Positions 56,249-64,000 of a stretch of 64,000 nucleotides of DNA are shown here, in pieces. The notes under the pieces are model-generated. The model saw only the letters and a program-made list of their open reading frames with translations. It was not told the origin of the DNA and did not search any database. The position numbers were made by a program, and so were the translations under genes. The first letter of the stretch is position 1. Each line of letters starts with the position of its first letter. Source of the stretch: Sphingomonas chungangi (GTDB taxonomy: Bacteria > Pseudomonadota > Alphaproteobacteria > Sphingomonadales > Sphingomonadaceae); contig NZ_JACEIB010000027.1 in the NCBI RefSeq assembly GCF_013778325.1, positions 558,001 through 622,000 on the forward strand, given 5' to 3'.

Positions 56249-57688
56249 TTAAACCGCTTCTACTCTCTGTCCGGCCCTCTCCAGATGCGCCGCTTCTTTC
56301 GATCCGGCTAGTGAAATGAATTTCACTGCCTCCTCGCTTTCATGGCCGTGGCAGCGAACGTCCACGACCAAGCCCGGGAAACCGTCGCGAAACCCCAGCG
56401 CGAACCCGTGAAGGTGCAGGATCGCAACGACCAGACTTAGCCCGAGCCCGGTGCCGGGGACGTCGGCGGCGTTGCTGCCACGATGGAAGCGGCGGATCAC
56501 GGCCTGACGCTCGGCAACGGCGATGCCGGGGCCGGTATCGCGCACCTCGATCACCGGTCCGTGCGCGTCCGTCACCAGCGCCAACGTCACCTGACCGCCT
56601 GGCGGCGTGAACTTGAGCGCATTGTCGACCAGATTGCTCAGTGCCTCGAACAGCAGTTTCTCGTCACCAGGGGCGGTCGCGCCGCCGGGAGCGTCCAACA
56701 TCAGGGAGATGCCCTGATCCTCGGCCAAGGGCTCGTACAACTCCTGCATGCGCGCCAGCAGCGCGGCGAGATCGACCGGCCCGAAACCTGCCCGGCGGCG
56801 CCCCGCCTCCAGTTCCGAGATCCGCAGCAACGCCCCGAAACGCTCCAGCACTGTGTCGAGGTCGCTCGTCGCCGCGCCGATCATGCGGACGGCGGGCGCC
56901 TGCACCTCGCTCGACTGGCTCAGCCGGTAGAGCTGGCTGCGTACGCGGGTGAGCGGCGTGCGGAGGTCATGCGCGATCGCGTCGGTCACGCCCTTCACCT
57001 GCGCGATCGCGCGCTCGATCTCGTCGATCATCTGGTTCACCGTGCCGGCGAACAGATCGAGCTCGTCGCCGCGCCCGGCGAGCGGCATGCGCGCCTCCAT
57101 GTCGCCGGCCGAGATCGTCTCGATCGCGCGCTGCAGGTCGCGCACCCGCCGCAGTGGCGCGAGGCTGAGCAGGAAGCCGCAGACCAGCACCGCGATCGCG
57201 GTGATCAGCCCGCTGGCGATCAGGATCATCAGCACCTGCCGCCGCAGGTCGACCACCGGCGAGATGTCCCGGCCGATCAGCAATGTCTCCTGCGTCGGTG
57301 TCTCCACCGCGAGCAGCCGCACCGGCTTGCCATCGCCGGCCATGCGCTCCACCGGCGTGTCGTACGGCGGCATATCGCCCACGCGGATGTTGCCGGCGAC
57401 ATGATCGCCGTCGATCGATCGCAGCTCGAAATAGTTGAGCCCGCTGGCGCTGCGCGCGATCTCGCCGCGAATGCGATCTGGCAGGGCGTCGGCGGGCGTC
57501 CGCTCCAGCATCGTGGCTTCCAGCCGCAGGATGCGATCGCTGCGCCGCGTGAGCTCGCGCGCCGAAAGCCCGTAGATGAGCCAAAGCAGGACGGTCACGC
57601 CCAGCAGGAACACCATGCCGAACAGCAGGGTCAGCCGGAACGTGCTGGTGTTGCGGATATCCCGGATGCGCAGCCGATCAGCCAGCAT
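56249..57688 (-). CDS. Sensor histidine kinase 2 (paralogue of kinase 1)
   Basis: 479 aa with the same layout as kinase 1: IRDIRNTSTFRLTLL N-terminus, two membrane helices (about 17-40 and 150-175), HAMP, His240 in TDAIAHDLRTPLTRV, NLVDNALKFTPP, RDTGPGIAVAE and GTGLGLSLVVAILH. No response regulator of its own lies next to it. Its C-terminus runs through operator site 2 and beyond, about 22 residues past the point where kinase 1 stops. Confidence 0.94.
   Translation of the reverse strand: MLADRLRIRDIRNTSTFRLTLLFGMVFLLGVTVLLWLIYGLSARELTRRSDRILRLEATMLERTPADALPDRIRGEIARSASGLNYFELRSIDGDHVAGNIRVGDMPPYDTPVERMAGDGKPVRLLAVETPTQETLLIGRDISPVVDLRRQVLMILIASGLITAIAVLVCGFLLSLAPLRRVRDLQRAIETISAGDMEARMPLAGRGDELDLFAGTVNQMIDEIERAIAQVKGVTDAIAHDLRTPLTRVRSQLYRLSQSSEVQAPAVRMIGAATSDLDTVLERFGALLRISELEAGRRRAGFGPVDLAALLARMQELYEPLAEDQGISLMLDAPGGATAPGDEKLLFEALSNLVDNALKFTPPGGQVTLALVTDAHGPVIEVRDTGPGIAVAERQAVIRRFHRGSNAADVPGTGLGLSLVVAILHLHGFALGFRDGFPGLVVDVRCHGHESEEAVKFISLAGSKEAAHLERAGQRVEAV
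56311..56326. promoter_or_regulatory. Palindromic operator site 2
   Basis: GTGAAATGAATTTCAC, identical to site 1 including the GGCTA flank. It sits inside the 3' end of the kinase 2 coding region, 187 bp upstream of the small secreted gene that heads the regulator operon. Confidence 0.82.
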
Positions 57689-57807
57689 CGGATTCGACAG
57701 ATATCATGGCAAACTCGGAGGGCTCTGCGCCTGAACACAGTTCATCGCGCGTGAACCGCCCTCACGCGTTTGGATATTTGGGTAGTATTACTCGTAAGCT
57801 TTGCAAA

Positions 57808-57823
57808 GTGAAATTAATTTCAC
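57808..57823. promoter_or_regulatory. Palindromic operator site 3 (kinase 2/porin divergent region)
   Basis: GTGAAATTAATTTCAC, a perfect 16-nt palindrome, lying between the divergent kinase 2 (start 120 bp away) and porin (start 110 bp away). The surrounding sequence is the most AT-rich in the region, consistent with promoters. Confidence 0.83.
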
Positions 57824-57932
57824 TTCGATATATCCTATGTATTCGATGGTTCGACTCCAAATGTAACACAATAGTCACGCGATCTTCCTAGCGGCGCCTT
57901 GCGGGTTCCAACCTACCAAGGGGCAACACATC

Positions 57933-59678
57933 ATGAAGATCCGTACTGCGCTGCTGGCGACCGCCGCGGCGAACATGCTTATCGCCGGTGCGGCCGATGC
58001 CGCCACGCACAAGAAGGCGCATCGCGCTGCCACCTCCTCCAATGCCGCGCTGCTGGCGCAGGTGAAGGCACTCCAGTCCGAGGTGGAAAGCCTGCGTGGC
58101 GAAGTGGAGACGCAGCGGAACGCGCAGACTGTGACCGCCGCGCGCGTCGACACCACCGAAAGCGCGCTCCAGACGACCCAGACCCAGGTCCAGGCCGTAC
58201 AGCAGCAGGTCGCCGCGACTCCGCCGGTCACCAAGGATCAGGTGAACTCCCAGATCGCGAGCGCGATCGACAAGGAGCATCACAACGACAAGTTCTACTT
58301 CAAGGGCATCACCATCCAGCCCGGCGGTTTCCTCGAACTGTCGGATATCTATCGCAGCCGCTTCCAGGGTGACGATATCGCGTCGAGCTTCAACGTGCCC
58401 TTCCCGGGCCAGAGCCACGCATCGCACACGTCCGAGAACCGCTTCTCGGCCCGCCAGAGCCGCGTCTCGCTGCTCGCGCAGGGGGCGCCGAACGCCCACA
58501 CCAAGCTCGCCATGTACGGCGAGTTCGATTTCCAGGGTGGCGCGCAGACGTCCAACTCCAACCAGTCGAACAGCTACGTGCCGCGCATCCGCAACCTCTA
58601 CGGCACGGTGGACTGGGACGAGGGCAGCTACGGCCTGCACGTGCTGGCGGGCCAGAACTGGTCGCTGCTGACGATGCAGAGCAAGGGCATCACGCCGCGC
58701 TCCGAAGTCACGCCGCCGCAGATCGACGCGCAGTACGTTCCCGGCTTCGCCTGGGCGCGCCAGCCCGGCATCCGCCTGGTCGGCGATTTCATGGATCACC
58801 ACCTGTGGCTCGGCGTCTCGGCCGAAAATCCGCAGACCACCTTCGGCGGCAGCGGCCTGCCTGGGACCGTCGTGTCCGTGGTCAGTGGACAGGGCAGCAG
58901 CCAGTCCACCTCGAACCAGGTCAACCCGGCGGGCGGCTTCCAGCAATTCTACAACGGCGTCGGCTCATCGCTGTCGCTCAACCACACCCCGGACTTCATC
59001 GGCAAGGTTGCCTATGAGGACAAGATCGCAGGTCACACGGTCCACATCGAGGGCTTCGGCATCTACCGCACCTTCTCGACCCATCTCGACGGCACCTCGA
59101 CCAACCGGGATGCCCATGCCTTCGGTTATGGCGGCAGCATCGCGCTCAACATCGTGCCGAAGGTCCTCGACGTGCAACTCTCCGGCATCGGCGGTCGCGG
59201 CATCGGCCGCTACGGCTCGGCCGGCCTGCCTGACGTGACGGCGGACGCGGAGGGTAACCTGCATCCGCTCAAGGAGTTCATGCTGCTTGCCGGCGGCACG
59301 CTCCATGCCACGCCGCAGCTCGACATCTACGCCTTCGCGGGCGAGGAGCAGGAGCGGCGCCAGCTTTACGACGGCGGCACCAAGGGCCTCGGCGTGCTGA
59401 ACGCGGACAATTCGGGCTGCTTCGTCGAAGCCCCGACCACCGCGACGGCGTTCGGCTGCGCCGGCAACACCCGCCGCATCCGCCAGCTGACGGCCGGTGC
59501 CTGGGACAAGATCTACAACGGCTCGTTCGGCCGCGCCCAGATCGGCTTCCAGTGGAGCTATACGCAGCGCCAGCTGTTCGACGGCACAGGCGCGGGCGAC
59601 GACCTCCCGGCCTATGCGGGCATGCCGCAGACACACAACAACATGGCGTTCGTGACCTTCCGTTACTATCCGTTCTGA
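57933..59678 (+). CDS. Outer-membrane porin with N-terminal coiled coil
   Basis: 581 aa. Signal peptide (MKIRTALLATAAANMLIAGAADA), then a coiled-coil segment about 35-95 (LLAQVKALQSEVESLRGEVETQ), followed by a beta-barrel region of alternating strands (RFSARQSRVSLLAQG, KLAMYGEFDFQGG, YGLHVLAGQNWSLL, and a closing AFVTFRYYPF with the C-terminal aromatic that Bam recognises). The architecture matches large OprP/DcaP-like porins with an oligomerisation stalk. Substrate unknown. Divergent from kinase 2 and likely in its regulon. Confidence 0.88.
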   Translation: MKIRTALLATAAANMLIAGAADAATHKKAHRAATSSNAALLAQVKALQSEVESLRGEVETQRNAQTVTAARVDTTESALQTTQTQVQAVQQQVAATPPVTKDQVNSQIASAIDKEHHNDKFYFKGITIQPGGFLELSDIYRSRFQGDDIASSFNVPFPGQSHASHTSENRFSARQSRVSLLAQGAPNAHTKLAMYGEFDFQGGAQTSNSNQSNSYVPRIRNLYGTVDWDEGSYGLHVLAGQNWSLLTMQSKGITPRSEVTPPQIDAQYVPGFAWARQPGIRLVGDFMDHHLWLGVSAENPQTTFGGSGLPGTVVSVVSGQGSSQSTSNQVNPAGGFQQFYNGVGSSLSLNHTPDFIGKVAYEDKIAGHTVHIEGFGIYRTFSTHLDGTSTNRDAHAFGYGGSIALNIVPKVLDVQLSGIGGRGIGRYGSAGLPDVTADAEGNLHPLKEFMLLAGGTLHATPQLDIYAFAGEEQERRQLYDGGTKGLGVLNADNSGCFVEAPTTATAFGCAGNTRRIRQLTAGAWDKIYNGSFGRAQIGFQWSYTQRQLFDGTGAGDDLPAYAGMPQTHNNMAFVTFRYYPF

Positions 59679-59687
59679 TCGGATAAA

Positions 59688-59714
59688 CGCCCGGATGCCC
59701 CAGGCATCCGGGCG
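59688..59714 (+). terminator. Terminator after the porin
   Basis: Perfect 12-bp stem CGCCCGGATGCC (59688-59699) and its complement at 59703-59714 with a CCA loop, ten bases past the porin stop. Confidence 0.85.
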
Positions 59715-59819
59715 ACCATTCTACCAATGATGATCTTCCTACCAACAGTCGCTCACGATCTCGGCGAAAAGCATGGCCCGTAAAATTGCGCGTGATGCCG
59801 ATCACGGATGGTCGCGCGC

Positions 59820-60195
59820 GGAACTCTCTTCGCGAAGCGTTGCTACACCACGCCAAGGACATCTCGGCTCAGCTCGTGGCACAGGCCGAACTCGAAGCGG
59901 CCAGGAAGCGCTGCGCCAAAGTCAGGAGATAGAGGCGATAGCGAGCCTCACGGGCGGCGTCGCACACGACGGCCTGCGCCCAGACCTGCTCGTCACCGAT
60001 CATCTCATGCCGGGCATGAACGGCGCCCAGTTGATCCGCGAACTCGGTTCGCTCGTACCGGATCCGCCTTCGCTCATCGTGTCGGGCTATGCTGAAGCGG
60101 AGTGTCTCGACCCCGAACTCCTACGATTGACCAAGCCGTTCCGGAAAGACGAACTCGCGGCAATCCTCGCACCATTGTCCGCGCGGCGGTCCTGA
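59820..60195 (+). pseudogene. Remnant of a hybrid sensor kinase
   Basis: Decayed two-component sequence. One frame reads NSLREALLHHAKDISAQLVAQAELEAA; after a frameshift near 59905 another continues QEALRQSQEIEAIASLTGGVAHD, the start of a HisKA motif (usually GGVAHDFNN). It then jumps, with no kinase catalytic domain, to RPDLLVTDHLMPGMNGAQLIRELGSL...PSLIVSGYAE...LTKPFRKDELAAIL, a receiver domain. So at least one frameshift and one large internal deletion have occurred. Not expected to be functional. Confidence 0.75.
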
Positions 60196-60624
60196 TCTCG
60201 GAGCATTTCCGCGAAACCTGCCGGATGCAAGGCCACGTTCAGCGATTGACCCATGCGGCCGATTTGCTGAACGCCTCGGAGACAGGCGCGGCGTCGATTG
60301 AACACTCCTTGGCTGGAGTTACGGGAACAGATCCTCGATGCCACGGGCGATGTCGTGCGCCTTATAGGACTCATCGCCGCCAAGCGGCGCTCGGCCGCGT
60401 GTGCATCCTCACAATTTGGCAAGATATTCTTCCAGAAGGCGCACCTGAGAGCCAGCCTCTTAATTACGCGCACAGTTGACGCGCTGATTTATCGGTCGAT
60501 CCCGATCTGGGTCTTTACCATCGTTTACCTGCTAATCTTCATTCTTTGGCTGTGTTTCGGCTCATCCCGCCAGGCCGCTTCGACCGGGGCTAGCGCCGTC
60601 CCTGGCGCTCTTTGGGTCAGGGCC
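60196..60624. other. Spacer with gene debris
   Basis: About 430 bp with no supported gene. It carries one short hydrophobic stretch (YRSIPIWVFTIVYLLIFILWLCF) in frame after 60480 without a usable start, and a small hairpin AGCGCC/GGCGCT at 60592-60609 near the receiver gene end. Probably remains of the same decayed locus as the preceding pseudogene. Confidence 0.5.
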
Positions 60625-60999
60625 TTACGCGGCCATCTGCTGCAGAGCAGACTTCAGGCGCTTCATGTCGAACGGCTTCGGTATGAAGATCACCCGCGCC
60701 GGCAGGTCGATACCTTCGGGAAGCGCTTTGCCCGATGTCACGATGACCTCGATCGGCGGCCAGCGGTCGCGGATGGCGGCCGCGAGCTTGAGCCCGTCCA
60801 TCCCACCCGGCATGTCGACGTCGGTGAAGACCAGGCGAATGTCGTGGCGAGCTTCGAGGATGGCGATCGCCTCGTTCGCGTCGGATGCCTCGATCGCCTC
60901 GAACCCGCCTTCCTCGACGATGTCGACCGCCATCATCCTCAGAATGGGCTCGTCCTCGACGACGAGCACGATCGCCTTATGCCGCCTCGATGATGGCAT
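60625..60999 (-). CDS. Single-domain response regulator (receiver only)
   Basis: 124 aa CheY-like receiver with no output domain: VLVVEDEPILRMMAVDI, phospho-acceptor Asp60 in LVFTDVDMPGGMDGL, Ser89 in VIVTSGKALP and Lys108 in FIPKPFDMKRL. AAGGAA lies before the ATG. It follows the HWE kinase by 17 bases and is presumably its partner, passing phosphate to another protein or acting as a sink. Confidence 0.9.
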   Translation of the reverse strand: MPSSRRHKAIVLVVEDEPILRMMAVDIVEEGGFEAIEASDANEAIAILEARHDIRLVFTDVDMPGGMDGLKLAAAIRDRWPPIEVIVTSGKALPEGIDLPARVIFIPKPFDMKRLKSALQQMAA

Positions 61000-61016
61000 C
61001 GCGCAATTCCTTTTTG

Positions 61017-63065
61017 CTATTCGGCATTTGCGCGATCCAGTGGAACGGAGAAGTGGGCTTCGAAGCCCGAAGGAAGATAACGGGTGGTTGTGCCGCCTGT
61101 TCCTAGCAAACCCATCCTTATAAGTCGGGAGCCAAATCCCTTGCGGCTCGGCTCGGTGGCCCCGGGGCCGCCGACTTCGCGCCAATCCATCCTGAACATC
61201 GCATCCGTGCCCACGCCATCCACCCGCCAGTCCAGAGCGACAAGGCCACCCTCGACGGACAGGGATCCATATTTCACGGCGTTGGTGGAGAGTTCGTGAA
61301 GCAGCAGCGACAGAGCCAGGGCAGCGCGCGGACCGAAGGAGACTGCCGGCCCCTGTGCCCGGATCCGATCGGCCACACCGATGGCGGTGAGCACCCGCTC
61401 GACGACCCCGCCGACCCATGCAGCCGACCAGTGATCCTGCAGCAGAACGTCGTGCGCCGAGCTGAGCGCCATCAGCCGCTGATCGAGCGCCTCGACGGCG
61501 TCTCGATCATCGACGCCCTTCAGCGTCTGGGCGGCGATCGCCTGGACCATCGCCAGCATGTTCTTCATGCGGTGGCTGAGTTCGAGATTGAGGACATTGC
61601 GCTGCTCCTCCGCCTCGAGTTGGGCGATGGTCGCGTAGGTTCGATCCGCAACGCCGTGGGCGAAGCCGATCTCACCACTGGTCCACGCCCGCGACTGTCC
61701 GGCATGGACGAAGAGCACGCCCTTCAGATCCTCACGGACGACAAGCGGCACGTTGATCAGTGCCTTCGCGCCGAACGAGGCGTAGGAGTTCCGGTCATCC
61801 CCCAGCCAGTCCGCGGCGGGCACGTTGGCGATGGACATCGTCACGTCCGAGGCCAGTCGCGCCAGCGTATGGGCGAAACCGGCGAGTGCATGTGTGCCGA
61901 CAAGCGACGGAACGCCCGGCGCCGTCCAGTCGCGCGCGATCGCGAAGGTGCCAGCCGCCTGGTCGATGGTCGCGTAGCCGACACGATCGGCGTCGATCTC
62001 GCGACCGAGGATGGCGGACGCCAGCGCGATGGTGTCCGCAATGTTTTCCGCGTCGCGCAATCGGTCGCCGAGTTCGAGTAGGGCGGAGACGCGCTGCGCG
62101 TCCTGCCGCCGCTCGGTCACGTCGTGTACCGTGCCGAACATTTTGACGACGCGACCGTTCTCGCGCACGAAGCTCGCACGCCGCGCGATCCAGCGGATCT
62201 GTCCGTCGCTGGCACGCCTTATCCGGTATTCGACGTCGGGCGCGGCCGATCCGTCGGAGCGGTTGCGGCGAACCGAATGTCCAGGCGTCTCGTCGGCGAC
62301 CATGTTCGCCTCGATCTCCTCGAAGCTGTAGGTTGGCGACACCGGCAGGCCGAATATCCGGCAGAACTGGGGCGACACGACAGCGATATCCGTCGCCACG
62401 TCCAGCTCGAATGTTCCAATCCGCCCCGCCTCCTGGGCAGCCGTCGACCGCTCGTCCCGTTCTTCGGCGAGGTTTCTGGCCTCCTCGCTCTCGAGGGCGC
62501 GGGCGCTCGCTTCGTCGCCGAGACGGAGATAGGTGACGATCGAGGCGTCGCGCTCCTCCACCGCCTGCCGCATCTCGATCAGATGCGTGACCTGCCGGGC
62601 AAGCGAGACGAGGCCGCGAAGCTGGGCATCCGTCAGACCTTCGGGCCGCGGAACGGTATCGATCACGCACAGCGTCCCGAGCGCATGCCCGTCCCGCGTG
62701 ACGAGTTGCGCCCCCGCATAGAAACGGATGCGGGGATCGTTGGTCACCAGCGGATTGGCGGCCGTGCGCGGGTCCAGCGCGAGATCGGGGATGACCAGCG
62801 GTTCAGCCTGCCTGATCGCGATCGCACAGACCGCCTGATCGACCGGCGTTTCGGATACGTTGAGTCCGAGACAGGCCTTGAACCACTGCCGCTCGGAATC
62901 GACGAGGCTGACGAGGGCGATCGGCACGGCGCAGAAAGCCGAGGCGGCTTCGACGATGTCGTCGAACGCCTTTTCGGGAGGCGTATCGAGAATGCCGTAG
63001 CTCTGCAGAGCCAGGAGACGTGGATCGGCCACATCCGACTTATGAACGCGTGTAGAATCAACCAT
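61017..63065 (-). CDS. HWE-type sensor histidine kinase with GAF-PAS-GAF
   Basis: 682 aa soluble kinase. GAF domain about 20-175 (FCAVPIALVSLVDSERQWFKA), PAS about 220-330 (GTFELDVATDIAVVSPQFCRIFGL), second GAF about 345-480, then an HWE/HisKA_2 module: LELSHRMKNMLAMVQAIAAQTL with His498 and the catalytic ALSLLLHELSTNAVKYGSLS, ending in FGSRLIRMGLLG. No membrane helix, so it senses a cytoplasmic ligand or light-like cue through the GAF/PAS domains. Paired with the receiver-only regulator just downstream. Confidence 0.93.
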   Translation of the reverse strand: MVDSTRVHKSDVADPRLLALQSYGILDTPPEKAFDDIVEAASAFCAVPIALVSLVDSERQWFKACLGLNVSETPVDQAVCAIAIRQAEPLVIPDLALDPRTAANPLVTNDPRIRFYAGAQLVTRDGHALGTLCVIDTVPRPEGLTDAQLRGLVSLARQVTHLIEMRQAVEERDASIVTYLRLGDEASARALESEEARNLAEERDERSTAAQEAGRIGTFELDVATDIAVVSPQFCRIFGLPVSPTYSFEEIEANMVADETPGHSVRRNRSDGSAAPDVEYRIRRASDGQIRWIARRASFVRENGRVVKMFGTVHDVTERRQDAQRVSALLELGDRLRDAENIADTIALASAILGREIDADRVGYATIDQAAGTFAIARDWTAPGVPSLVGTHALAGFAHTLARLASDVTMSIANVPAADWLGDDRNSYASFGAKALINVPLVVREDLKGVLFVHAGQSRAWTSGEIGFAHGVADRTYATIAQLEAEEQRNVLNLELSHRMKNMLAMVQAIAAQTLKGVDDRDAVEALDQRLMALSSAHDVLLQDHWSAAWVGGVVERVLTAIGVADRIRAQGPAVSFGPRAALALSLLLHELSTNAVKYGSLSVEGGLVALDWRVDGVGTDAMFRMDWREVGGPGATEPSRKGFGSRLIRMGLLGTGGTTTRYLPSGFEAHFSVPLDRANAE

Positions 63066-63193
63066 GTCGAGATTGGCTACCGATTTCCCCCGGCTGGAAT
63101 TGGACTAACTTCCGACACTTGGCAACGGATCCGAGCGGAATAGAAAAACGCGATCCCTGTGGCAGACGTATCGAAGGACGGTGCTTCACGCCC

Positions 63194-64000
63194 ATGTCGA
63201 AGCGGAGCCGGATCGATCGGTTCGCCGACACAGGCTTTTATGAAGCACCCAATCGCAAGGAACTCTTCCTTCCCCAGAGCCGTCTCGCTCTGATGACTGG
63301 AATCAACCTGATCCTCAAAGGCCTGGTTCTCGCGGCAGCCATGGCGTGGAAGACCGGCTGGAGCCTCGTGCTGGGCTTCACTGTGTCGGCCGTCCTGCAA
63401 TCGATCGTCGCGCCGCAGGCGCTGCGCGAAAAGCTGGGGTCGAACCATCTTAGGCCGGTCGCCATCGCCACCCTTGCCGGTGCGGCCAGTTCGAGCTGTT
63501 CCTATGCATCCGCCGCCATCATGCGGACTCTCTTCAAGAAGGGCGCCGCGCTCGGGCCAAGCCTGGCCTTCCTCGTGGCGTCCACCAATCTCGTGCTGGA
63601 GCTGGGCGTGATCCTGTGGCTGCTGCTCGGCTGGCGGTTCATGCTCGCGGAGTGGCTGGGCGGTCTGGTGCTGATCGCGATCATGGTGCCGCTGTCACGC
63701 GCTTTCGTCTCTCAGCGCCTCATAGAAGCCGCGCGCGATCACGAAGAGGCCGGACGCGGGCACGACCATGGCGCGATGACCCTGTCGGGCGAGACATGGC
63801 GAGACCGCCTGCGCGATCCCAAGGCGCTGAACGTCATCGCGGCCGCGTTCGCCATGGACTGGCGAATGCTCTGGAAGGACCTTGTCGCCGGTTTCCTGAT
63901 CGCTGGAATGCTGTCGGCCGTCGTGCCGGGCGACCTCTGGCGGACCCTGTTCCTGTCGGGCCTGCCGGAGGGATGGCGCGTGTTCGCGGAGGCGCTGATC
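63194..64000 (+). CDS. ArsP-type permease (partial, cut by window end)
   Basis: At least 269 residues, running off the right edge. Helices are seen around 35-52, 57-72, 88-110, 115-150 and 232-250. The motif ASSSCSYASAAIMRTLFKKG and SLAFLVASTNLVLELG fits the ArsP/DUF318 permease family, whose characterised members move organic arsenicals or related solutes. A polar His/Asp loop (HEEAGRGHDHGAM) near residue 190 may be cytoplasmic. ATG 63194 has only a weak ribosome site. It is divergent from the HWE kinase, with 128 bp between. Confidence 0.85.
   Translation, partial: MSKRSRIDRFADTGFYEAPNRKELFLPQSRLALMTGINLILKGLVLAAAMAWKTGWSLVLGFTVSAVLQSIVAPQALREKLGSNHLRPVAIATLAGAASSSCSYASAAIMRTLFKKGAALGPSLAFLVASTNLVLELGVILWLLLGWRFMLAEWLGGLVLIAIMVPLSRAFVSQRLIEAARDHEEAGRGHDHGAMTLSGETWRDRLRDPKALNVIAAAFAMDWRMLWKDLVAGFLIAGMLSAVVPGDLWRTLFLSGLPEGWRVFAEALI

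Overview
The window is high-GC DNA from a chromosome, most likely of an alphaproteobacterium of the Sphingomonas/Sphingomonadaceae type. The assignment rests on gene content and order (compact ccmCDEFGHI, clpP-clpX and lon-HU blocks, gatCAB, ilvB-ilvN-ilvC), on dispersed inverted repeats with GTCAT...GGCGAAGGCCGG-like arms, and on the small secreted proteins and large coiled-coil porin. I see no CRISPR array, transposase, integrase or phage gene. Most of the window is core genome with short accessory pieces.

Layout. 0.2-5.1 kb (minus): cytochrome c maturation genes read ccmC-D-E-F-G-H-I, nearly all joined by 4-nt ATGA/GTGA overlaps. 5.1-16.2 kb: an amino-acid dehydrogenase, tRNA-His, tRNA-Val, HU, Lon, ClpX, ClpP, a family-2 glycosyltransferase, trigger factor with a very unusual His/Asp plus Lys/Ala tail, and tRNA-Leu. 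16.2-25.7 kb: a three-gene secreted operon with an M48 metalloprotease, an aldose-epimerase-like protein, gatC-A-B, a DUF3089 hydrolase, ruvX and a membrane-anchored unknown. 25.7-28 kb: pyrB followed by a dihydroorotase homologue lacking its metal-binding segment. 28-32.5 kb: two SPOR-domain proteins around a ParA-type ATPase and its partner, plus a PilZ-like protein. 32.6-41.4 kb: serB/miaA (divergent, sharing CATG), ilvB-[small unknown]-ilvN-ilvC, two YceI proteins, and leuA behind a Leu-rich 15-residue leader peptide. 42.1-47 kb: a GCG/CRPN-type small secreted protein, an EF-hand protein, an ECF sigma factor with putative membrane anti-sigma and periplasmic sensor, and a DUF1800/DUF1501 pair.

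47.2-59.7 kb is the most interesting part. It holds a tripartite RND efflux operon, one OmpR-type response regulator, two paralogous sensor kinases, two paralogous small secreted proteins and a porin. Three near-identical 16-nt palindromes (GTGAAATKAATTTCAC) lie before the efflux operon, before the secreted-protein/regulator/kinase operon, and in the divergent region between kinase 2 and the porin. This looks like a self-contained envelope-response regulon. 59.8-64 kb: a decayed hybrid-kinase relic, an HWE-type sensor kinase with its receiver-only partner, and the start of an ArsP-type permease cut by the window end.

Starts were chosen from Shine-Dalgarno spacing, overlap with the preceding stop and family N-termini. 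Family names come from motif recognition only; no database search was run.
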